Assembly (NCBI GenBank): GCA_022769845.1
Contig: JALEIO010000086.1
Location: forward strand, 1 to 8,478
From: Oscillospiraceae bacterium
GTDB taxonomy: Bacteria; Bacillota; Clostridia; UMGS1810
Reading direction: 5' to 3'
Length of the DNA: 8,478 nucleotides
Part shown: in pieces, positions 1 through 5,101 of the stretch
Position numbering within the stretch: position 1 is the first letter of the stretch
Layout of the letters: each line of letters begins with the position of its first letter
The notes under the pieces: generated by a model
Seen by the model: only the letters and a program-made list of their open reading frames with translations
The model's database searches: none
What the model was told of the DNA's origin: nothing
Program-made: the position numbers and the translations under genes

Positions 1-1
1 T

Positions 2-139
2 TCATTATCCAACGCAAAAAAATTGCTTGAAACAGGCAGAACATACAAAATTGAAAATTTTATTTCAAAAAACGGCAAAAATTTTTCGGCTTATTTAAAG
101 CTTGAAGGAAACCGCGCCGTATTTGATTTTGATAATTAA
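2..139 (+). CDS. topB: C-terminal end of probable DNA topoisomerase III (partial)
   Basis: This is an open frame entering from the left edge; only the last 45 codons and the TAA stop are in the window. The visible residues include AKKLLETGRTYKIENFISKNG followed by KNFSAYLKLEGN and a closing AVFDFDN. This resembles the small C-terminal repeat of clostridial type IA topoisomerases of the TopB class, with the pattern: lysine-rich helix, GKT, 'GF-SKKGKKF-AYL-L', then 'V-F-F' just before the stop. Such enzymes relax or decatenate DNA through a Toprim/active-site-tyrosine core, all of which would lie outside the window. The HD-domain phosphohydrolase gene starts 21 bp after the stop with no terminator between, so the two may be co-transcribed. 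The call rests on a short fragment; another protein carrying the same repeat is possible. Confidence 0.65.
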   Translation, partial: SLSNAKKLLETGRTYKIENFISKNGKNFSAYLKLEGNRAVFDFDN

Positions 140-145
140 AGAATA

Positions 146-153
146 AAAGGAGG
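146..153 (+). promoter_or_regulatory. Ribosome binding site of the HD phosphohydrolase gene
   Basis: AAAGGAGG lies 7 nt before the ATG at 161. It supports that ATG over the in-frame ATG at 170, which would be 16 nt away. Confidence 0.85.
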
Positions 154-160
154 CGGTAAA

Positions 161-1330
161 ATGGAATATATGTCGCTTTCAAAAGAGCTTATCGAAAAAA
201 TTAAGCACGATTTGCACTACAAAAACGCCGGTGAAATACGACGCAGACCCGACCACGATGTTGCAAATGTGTGGCGTCCCGCATATGTGCGCGATACCGA
301 AAAAATTCTTCATTCGCCCTATTACAACCGATACTGCGACAAAACGCAGGTTTTTTCGCTTTATAAAAACGACGATATAACCAGAAGGTCATTGCACGTT
401 CAGCTTGTGTCGCGTATTGCCCGAAATATCGGCAGAATTCTGGGGCTTAATCTCGATTTGATTGAAGCAATTTCGTTAGGTCACGATATCGGGCACACTC
501 CGTTCGGTCACGCGGGAGAAAAATACCTTAACGAAATTTATCATTCGCAGACAGGTCGGTATTTTTGTCATAATCTGCACAGTGTGCGTGTGCTCGACAA
601 AATTTTCGATTATAATATTTCGCTCCAAACACTTGACGGAATTTTATGTCACAACGGCGAAGTTGAATGTGAAGAATATCACCCCTCGCCTCTTGGAACA
701 TTTGAGGATTTTGACAAAAAAGTGGAAAAATGCTATACCGAAAAAGATTATTCTGCCACTCTTGTGCCGGCAACGCTCGAAGGCTGTGTTGTGCGCATCT
801 GTGACATTATAGCCTATGTCGGCAAAGACCGTCAGGACGCTGTAAAGGCAAAAATACTTCCTGATGATGCCCTGTTTGACGGAGGCGTTTTGGGAAAATT
901 CAATGCCGCCATCATAAACAATATGACGGTAAGCATTATTGAAAATAGCTACGGAAAAGATTACATTAAAATTGACAAGAATATTTTTTCCGATTTGTCA
1001 AAGGGAAAAAACGAAAATTATAATTTTATTTATTTAAGCAATGCGGTTGCAGACACAAACGAAAAGGTTATTGCACCGATGTTTGAAAAGCTTTATTTTA
1101 AGCTGCTTGCAGATTTTAAAAACGGTGATAAATCCTCACTTATATTTAAACAGCACATTGATTTTGTCAATCAAAACCGCAGATTTTACACTTCTGACGA
1201 TTACGCTTTTATGCCGCCGGATGATATAGTCGCTGATTATATTGCAAGTATGACAGATGATTATTTTGTTGATATTTTTGAGCATTATTTTCCAAAAGCG
1301 GCAACAATCAAATACAAACCGTACTTTTAA
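161..1330 (+). CDS. HD-domain dGTP triphosphohydrolase-like protein (dNTPase family)
   Basis: This 389-residue soluble protein resembles deoxyguanosinetriphosphate triphosphohydrolases, metal-dependent enzymes that remove triphosphate from dNTPs. The N-terminal part carries the family pattern RDTEKILHSPYYNRYCDKTQVF (residues 44-65). The HD metal site follows: His79 (RRSLHVQLVSRIAR), the His108-Asp109 pair in GHDIGHTPFGHAGE (107-120), and probably Asp215 in VRICDIIAYVGKDRQDAV. FCHNLHSVRVL (135-145) and LDGILCHNGE (158-167) match the region after the HD core that helps form the active site in this family. The C-terminal third is less recognisable. Length is within the family range, although many members are 400-500 residues. 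It follows the probable topoisomerase gene by 21 bp and is closed by its own terminator. The substrate cannot be read from sequence: dGTP, several dNTPs, or another phosphate ester are possible. Roles in nucleotide pool control or phage restriction are known for relatives and are only inferred here. Confidence 0.85.
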   Translation: MEYMSLSKELIEKIKHDLHYKNAGEIRRRPDHDVANVWRPAYVRDTEKILHSPYYNRYCDKTQVFSLYKNDDITRRSLHVQLVSRIARNIGRILGLNLDLIEAISLGHDIGHTPFGHAGEKYLNEIYHSQTGRYFCHNLHSVRVLDKIFDYNISLQTLDGILCHNGEVECEEYHPSPLGTFEDFDKKVEKCYTEKDYSATLVPATLEGCVVRICDIIAYVGKDRQDAVKAKILPDDALFDGGVLGKFNAAIINNMTVSIIENSYGKDYIKIDKNIFSDLSKGKNENYNFIYLSNAVADTNEKVIAPMFEKLYFKLLADFKNGDKSSLIFKQHIDFVNQNRRFYTSDDYAFMPPDDIVADYIASMTDDYFVDIFEHYFPKAATIKYKPYF

Positions 1331-1354
1331 CGCATACATTTGTATGCGTTTTTT
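1329..1354 (+). terminator. Rho-independent terminator after the HD phosphohydrolase gene
   Basis: AACGCATAC (1329-1337) pairs perfectly with GTATGCGTT (1342-1350) around a 4-nt ATTT loop. More T residues follow, giving an unbroken run of six from 1349 to 1354. The first two stem bases are part of the TAA stop codon. Confidence 0.88.
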
Positions 1355-1368
1355 GTAGCAATTTGTAA

Positions 1369-1399
1369 ACATATGGCATACGATATATTAAAATATAAT
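1369..1399 (+). promoter_or_regulatory. Probable feoAB promoter region
   Basis: A consensus -10 hexamer TATAAT sits at 1394-1399, 35 nt before the feoA ATG. The base run 17 bp further upstream (ATATGG, 1371-1376) is a poor -35. An alternative pair is TTGTAA (1363-1368) and TATATT (1384-1389) with a 15-bp spacer. The weak -35 would fit a promoter dependent on extra control. I see no clear Fur or DtxR-type operator, although iron regulation would be expected for this operon. Confidence 0.45.
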
Positions 1400-1418
1400 C
1401 TAAAAATCCGCTCAAATT

Positions 1419-1425
1419 AAGGAGG
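1419..1425 (+). promoter_or_regulatory. Ribosome binding site of feoA
   Basis: AAGGAGG is located 9 nt before the ATG at 1435, a near-ideal Shine-Dalgarno sequence fixing the start. Confidence 0.88.
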
Positions 1426-1434
1426 TTTTAACAT

Positions 1435-1671
1435 ATGCCATACTGTTTAAACGATTTGAAGGTCGGACAAAAAGCGACCGTAAAAACGCTGAATGCAAGC
1501 GGCAGTATGCGCCGCAGGCTTCTTGATATAGGGCTTATAGGCGAAACAGATATCGAATGTATCGGAAAAAGTCCGTCGGGTGACCCAAAGGCATTTTTGA
1601 TACGCGGCGCAGTTATTGCAATCCGTTCGGAGGACTGCAAGGATATTTTAATAAAAGGCGGTGAAGAATAA
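1435..1671 (+). CDS. feoA: Ferrous iron transport protein A (FeoA)
   Basis: This 78-residue cytosolic protein has an SH3-like fold and accompanies the FeoB Fe(II) permease. It opens with LNDLKVGQKATVKTL, the first beta strands of the family. It then has the conserved MRRRLLDIGLIGETDIECI segment (residues 25-43) and ends with DPKAFLIRGAVIAIRSEDCKDILI, which matches the FeoA pattern 'G-P-afliRG-iaiR-ed---I'. Length is standard for a single-domain FeoA. It is the first gene of a two-gene operon: its TAA is followed after 2 bp by the feoB ATG, so translation is probably coupled. FeoA is known to bind the G-protein/membrane assembly of FeoB and to be needed for uptake; its exact action is not settled. 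No feoC follows. Identification is firm from sequence and context together. Confidence 0.95.
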   Translation: MPYCLNDLKVGQKATVKTLNASGSMRRRLLDIGLIGETDIECIGKSPSGDPKAFLIRGAVIAIRSEDCKDILIKGGEE

Positions 1672-1673
1672 AA

Positions 1674-3809
1674 ATGGGACTTACAAATTCTTCCACCGGG
1701 CATAACGCGTCCGATAACGCTGCAAACATAAAAAAGAAAACTCCGTCTGACAAGGTTATTGCGCTTGCAGGTAACCCAAACGTTGGAAAAAGCACCGTTT
1801 TTAATGCACTTACCGGAATGAATCAGCACACAGGAAACTGGCCCGGAAAAACGGTTGCCAGCGCTCAAGGCTATCTTGAAACAAAAAACGGAACATATGT
1901 GCTTGTTGATATTCCCGGCACATATTCTCTTATGGCACATTCAGCCGAGGAAGAGGTTGCGAGAAATTTCATATGCTTTGAAAATGTCGATGCTGTTGTG
2001 GTAGTGTGCGACGCCACCTGCCTTGAGCGAAATCTTAATTTGGTGCTGCAAACAATGGAAATATCAAAAAATGTGATTGTGTGTGTAAATCTTATGGATG
2101 AGGCAAAACGAAAAAACATTTCGGTAAATTTAAAGCTTTTGTCCGAAAAACTCGGCGTACCTGTAGTAGGTGTATCGGCGCGCAAGAAAAAAACTCTGTC
2201 AAAGCTTGTTGAAGAAATAGAAAACTTTACAAATATAAACTACGAATTTAAAATAGAATATGACGAGAAAATAGAAAATGCAATAAATATGATTGAACCG
2301 ATACTAAAAAAATATTACGACGAAAAAATTAACTGCCGATGGCTGTCGCTGCGGCTTCTTGACAAAGATGATTTGCTGATAAAGGAATTTTCAAAATATA
2401 CCAAAAAAAACATTTTTAAAAACAAAAAAATTGCTTCGGCAGTGAAAGACGCCGAAGAATACTTAACCGAAAACGGCATTACGCCGGATATTTTGAAAGA
2501 TATGATTGTGTCAACACTGCTTTTTAAAGCAGAAGAAATATGCAAAGACGCTGTTACATATGAAAATGAAAAATACGACCTTTTTGACCGTCGGCTGGAT
2601 AAACTTTTGACAAGCAAGCTTACAGGATACCCGGTTATGCTCATACTTCTTGCACTGGTGTTTTACATTACCATTTCAGGCGCAAACTACCCTTCCATGC
2701 TGCTGTCAGACTTACTTTTTTCATTGCAGGATAAAATGATGAGTTTTTTCACTTTTATTAAAATGCCTGAAAGCATTAAAAATATGCTTGTGCTCGGCAT
2801 ATACAGAACGCTTGCATGGATTGTGTCGGTTATGCTTCCGCCTATGGCAATATTTTTTCCTTTGTTCACTCTTTTGGAGGATTCGGGATATTTGCCCAGG
2901 ATTGCTTATAACCTTGACAAACCGTTTAAAAAATGCTGTGCCTGCGGAAAACAGGCACTCACAATGTGTATGGGATTCGGCTGCAATGCGGCGGGTGTTG
3001 TAGGGTGCAGAATTATAGATTCGCCGCGCGAACGTCTGCTTGCGATACTTACAAACAACTTTGTTCCCTGCAACGGGCGTTTTCCGACTCTTATTTCGAT
3101 AATAACAATGTTTTTTATCGGCACGCAGGCAAGTATGCTTTCTACTGCTAAATCCGCACTGTTTTTAACTTTTATTATACTTCTTGGAATTACCTTTACA
3201 TTTTTGTCCACCTTTGTATTGTCAAAAACGGTGTTAAAAGGCGTTACATCATCATTTACCCTGGAGCTTCCGCCGTACAGAAAACCGCAGATAGGAAAAG
3301 TTATTGTTCGTTCGATATTTGACAGAACTCTTTTTGTACTCGGCAGAGCGGCGGCGGTTGCTGCACCCGCAGGACTTGTAATTTATCTTGCGGCAAACAC
3401 ATTTATTGACGGAAACAGCATACTTAAAATTCTTTCGGATTTTCTCGACCCGTTTGCTCGTCTTATGGGACTTGATGGTGTAATTTTGATTGCGTTTATA
3501 CTGGGTTTTCCTGCAAACGAAATAGTGCTGCCGATTGTAATTATGGCATATACCGCATCAGGAACGCTCACCGAGGCAAGCAGCATAACGGCAATGAAGG
3601 AGCTGTTTGTATCAAACGGATGGAACAGCGTAACCGCGATGTGCACAATGCTTTTTTCACTTTTTCACTGGCCATGCTCAACAACAATTATTACTGTAAA
3701 AAAAGAAACTCAAAGCATAAAATGGACTGTTTTGGCATTTTTAATTCCAACCGCAACGGGAATTTTGGTGTGTATGATTTTTGCAAATTTGTGCAGAATT
3801 TTTATGTAA
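1674..3809 (+). CDS. feoB: Ferrous iron transport protein B (FeoB), G-protein-coupled Fe(II) permease
   Basis: This 711-residue inner-membrane Fe(II) transporter has an N-terminal GTPase domain. GTPase motifs are all visible: G1 GNPNVGKS (33-40), G2 region GNWPGKT ending at Thr60, G3 DIPGTYSL (79-86), G4 NLMD (139-142) and G5 VSAR (167-170). A helical regulatory domain follows to about residue 300. The membrane part starts near 315 (YPVMLILLALVFYITISG). Conserved core segments are PPMAIFFPLFTLLEDSGYLPRIAY (389-412), GFGCNAAGVVGCRIIDSPRERLLAILTNNFVPCNGRFPTL (434-473), GFPANEIVLPI (611-621) and LFHWPCSTTIITVKKET (663-679). FeoB gate motifs normally read GFGCN-PA; here the proline is absent and the loop is cysteine-rich (C421, C422, C424, C432, C437, C445, C466). 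Start: the N-terminal MGLTNSSTG is typical of clostridial FeoB. The ribosome site (AAGGCGG at 1655-1661) is weak, consistent with coupling to feoA 2 bp upstream. The gene ends 4 bp before a bidirectional terminator. Confidence 0.96.
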   Translation: MGLTNSSTGHNASDNAANIKKKTPSDKVIALAGNPNVGKSTVFNALTGMNQHTGNWPGKTVASAQGYLETKNGTYVLVDIPGTYSLMAHSAEEEVARNFICFENVDAVVVVCDATCLERNLNLVLQTMEISKNVIVCVNLMDEAKRKNISVNLKLLSEKLGVPVVGVSARKKKTLSKLVEEIENFTNINYEFKIEYDEKIENAINMIEPILKKYYDEKINCRWLSLRLLDKDDLLIKEFSKYTKKNIFKNKKIASAVKDAEEYLTENGITPDILKDMIVSTLLFKAEEICKDAVTYENEKYDLFDRRLDKLLTSKLTGYPVMLILLALVFYITISGANYPSMLLSDLLFSLQDKMMSFFTFIKMPESIKNMLVLGIYRTLAWIVSVMLPPMAIFFPLFTLLEDSGYLPRIAYNLDKPFKKCCACGKQALTMCMGFGCNAAGVVGCRIIDSPRERLLAILTNNFVPCNGRFPTLISIITMFFIGTQASMLSTAKSALFLTFIILLGITFTFLSTFVLSKTVLKGVTSSFTLELPPYRKPQIGKVIVRSIFDRTLFVLGRAAAVAAPAGLVIYLAANTFIDGNSILKILSDFLDPFARLMGLDGVILIAFILGFPANEIVLPIVIMAYTASGTLTEASSITAMKELFVSNGWNSVTAMCTMLFSLFHWPCSTTIITVKKETQSIKWTVLAFLIPTATGILVCMIFANLCRIFM

Positions 3810-3812
3810 ATG

Positions 3813-3848
3813 AAAAACACAAGGGACATTAAATTCCTTGTGTTTTTT
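3813..3848. terminator. Bidirectional terminator shared by feoB and nagA
   Basis: AAAAACACAAGG (3813-3824) pairs perfectly with CCTTGTGTTTTT (3836-3847) around an 11-nt loop. The A-rich and T-rich ends give a U-tract in either direction. feoB (plus) ends at 3809 and nagA (minus) ends at 3829, so the nagA stop codon is in the loop and its last five codons or so occupy the right arm. Confidence 0.9.
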
Positions 3849-4974
3849 CATAAATATCATTTCCGCTTATAATGGTACGTTTTATGTCTATCTTTTCGTC
3901 TGCAACAACAATATCGGCAGCTTTTCCGACTGCGAGTGAGCCGCGCAACTTATCCTCGCCGACAGCTTTTGCAGGAGACAGACTGGCTTTTTTTACAACC
4001 TCGTATATAGGGAGTTTTGTAATTTTATAAAAATTCTTAACCGCTTTGTTAAGTGTAAGAATACTTCCGGCAATTGTGCCGTCCGAAAGTCGGCACTCAA
4101 TGCCCTTGACCGTTACACTCTGACCTCCCAATGTGTACTCTCCGTCTTCCATTCCGCCCGCGCGCATACAGTCGGTAATAAGAATAAGATTATCTCCTTT
4201 TATCCTGTGTAGAGGGATAAAAAGCGACGGACTTATATGGAAGGTATCGGCAATTATCTCGCACGTTACAGAATCGTTTTCCAGTGCCGCACCGACAACG
4301 CCTGTTTCGCGGTGATTAAGAGGCGGCATAGCGTTAAAAAGATGCGTTATGTGCCGCGCGCCGCACTTTATTGCCGCGCTTGCGGTTTTGTAATCGGCAG
4401 TGGTATGCCCTATTGACACAGTAATGCCTGTTTTTTGCGACACTTCTTTTATAAATTCAAAATTTTCGTCCATTTCGGGCGCAAGCGTAACAAGTTTTAT
4501 CGCGTCATTGTTTTTTAAAATGAAATTTTTATCGGGTTTTAAAATATACTTTTCTGACTGCGCACCTTTTTTTATAGGATTTATAAACGGTCCTTCAACA
4601 TTTGCGCCAAGAATTTTCGCACCCGTTTTATCTGAATTTATAAGCCTTTTTATAATATCGAGCGATTTTTGTATTACGCTTTTTTCAACCGTCATAGTGG
4701 TGGGACACCATGACGTTACACCGTTTTTTGCAATTTGTTTTGAAATTTCAATTATACCGTTTTCGTCCGCGTCCGACACGTCAAAACCTTTGTAGCCGTG
4801 AATGTGTATGTCGATAAACCCCGGCATTACAAAGTTGTTTTTCGCGTCGATAACATCGCATCCGTCAACTTTTAAATCTGTTCCTATTTGTTGTATTTTA
4901 TCATCAAAAATTATACATCCGTTTTCAAGAACACTGTTTTCGAGAACAATTTTTCCGTTTATAATTGCACGCAT
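3829..4974 (-). CDS. nagA: N-acetylglucosamine-6-phosphate deacetylase (NagA)
   Basis: This 381-residue cytosolic amidohydrolase converts GlcNAc-6-phosphate to glucosamine-6-phosphate and acetate, in amino-sugar catabolism and cell-wall recycling. Visible family signatures are PGFIDIHIHG (51-60, metal motif His57-X-His59), GANVEGPFINPIKKGAQ (123-139, metal ligand Glu128), SIGHTTADY (187-195, His190), ITHLFNAMPPLNHRETGVVGAAL (209-231, His211) and ITDCMRAGG (266-274, catalytic Asp268). Together these cover all expected metal and catalytic residues. Start: ATG at 4974 has GGTGA 5 nt upstream. The frame stays open to a TTG at 5028, but that codon has no ribosome site and falls in the likely -35 element, so I reject it. 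Length is normal for the family. nagB is not in the window. The preceding gene on the same strand is a GH2 glycosidase, but a terminator and a separate promoter lie between, so nagA is probably expressed on its own. Confidence 0.96.
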   Translation of the reverse strand: MRAIINGKIVLENSVLENGCIIFDDKIQQIGTDLKVDGCDVIDAKNNFVMPGFIDIHIHGYKGFDVSDADENGIIEISKQIAKNGVTSWCPTTMTVEKSVIQKSLDIIKRLINSDKTGAKILGANVEGPFINPIKKGAQSEKYILKPDKNFILKNNDAIKLVTLAPEMDENFEFIKEVSQKTGITVSIGHTTADYKTASAAIKCGARHITHLFNAMPPLNHRETGVVGAALENDSVTCEIIADTFHISPSLFIPLHRIKGDNLILITDCMRAGGMEDGEYTLGGQSVTVKGIECRLSDGTIAGSILTLNKAVKNFYKITKLPIYEVVKKASLSPAKAVGEDKLRGSLAVGKAADIVVADEKIDIKRTIISGNDIYEKTQGI

Positions 4975-4979
4975 TTTTA

Positions 4980-4986
4980 TCACCTT
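4980..4986 (-). promoter_or_regulatory. Ribosome binding site of nagA
   Basis: Reading on the minus strand, AAGGTGA lies 5 nt before the ATG at 4974. It decides between that ATG and the longer TTG-start alternative at 5028. Confidence 0.78.
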
Positions 4987-4999
4987 GTATTTATGGTAT

Positions 5000-5028
5000 A
5001 ACATAAACCGAAAAAAGTATTTGCACAA
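5000..5028 (-). promoter_or_regulatory. Probable nagA promoter
   Basis: On the minus strand TTGTGC (5028-5023) and TATGTT (5005-5000) are separated by 17 bp, each matching the sigma-A consensus at four of six positions. Transcription would start near 4993 and give a leader of about 19 nt containing the ribosome site. The -35 lies inside nested inverted repeats, which suggests repressor control. Confidence 0.5.
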
Positions 5029-5052
5029 TAGTGCATTTTTTTATCACTATTG
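5022..5052. promoter_or_regulatory. Nested inverted repeats over the nagA -35 (candidate operator)
   Basis: Two inverted repeats overlap. TGCAC-AATA-GTGCA (5022-5035) is a perfect 5-4-5 palindrome. CAATAGTG (5026-5033) is also perfectly repeated inverted as CACTATTG (5045-5052) with 11 bp between. Both touch or flank the -35 of the nagA promoter. The binding protein is unknown; GntR- or ROK-type amino-sugar regulators are possible by analogy only. Confidence 0.45.
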
Positions 5053-5061
5053 ATTTACCTA

Positions 5062-5091
5062 CAAAAATAAGGACGCAAAATATTGCGCCCT
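5062..5091 (-). terminator. Rho-independent terminator after the GH2 gene
   Basis: On the minus strand AGGGCGCAA (5091-5083) pairs with TTGCGTCCT (5078-5070), with one G-U pair and a 4-nt loop. TATTTTTG follows. It begins 11 bp after the GH2 stop codon and should insulate nagA from GH2 transcription. Confidence 0.85.
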
Positions 5092-5101
5092 ATTAAAAAT
5101 T

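Noticed and set aside
1331..1434. Riboswitch in the feoA leader
   Set aside because: The predicted transcript leader is only about 30 nt and the 104-bp gap shows no conserved riboswitch core that I recognise.
1428..1940. Minus-strand open frame of 170 codons
   Set aside because: It lies fully antisense to feoA and the feoB GTPase domain, has no recognisable motif, and mirrors the codon pattern of those genes.
4400..4795. Plus-strand open frame of 131 codons
   Set aside because: It is antisense to the middle of nagA, whose catalytic motifs are intact; no ribosome site or family resemblance.
4975..5028. Extension of nagA to a TTG start, adding 18 residues
   Set aside because: There is no ribosome site before the TTG, the added residues (MCKYFFRFMLYHKYKVIK) do not resemble NagA, and the stretch contains the likely promoter. 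The ATG at 4974 has a proper ribosome site.
5022..5042. Plus-strand hairpin TGCAC-AATA-GTGCA followed by seven T as a terminator
   Set aside because: The stem is only 5 bp and no plus-strand gene reads into it; feoB is already terminated at 3813-3848. It is better explained as part of the nagA operator region.
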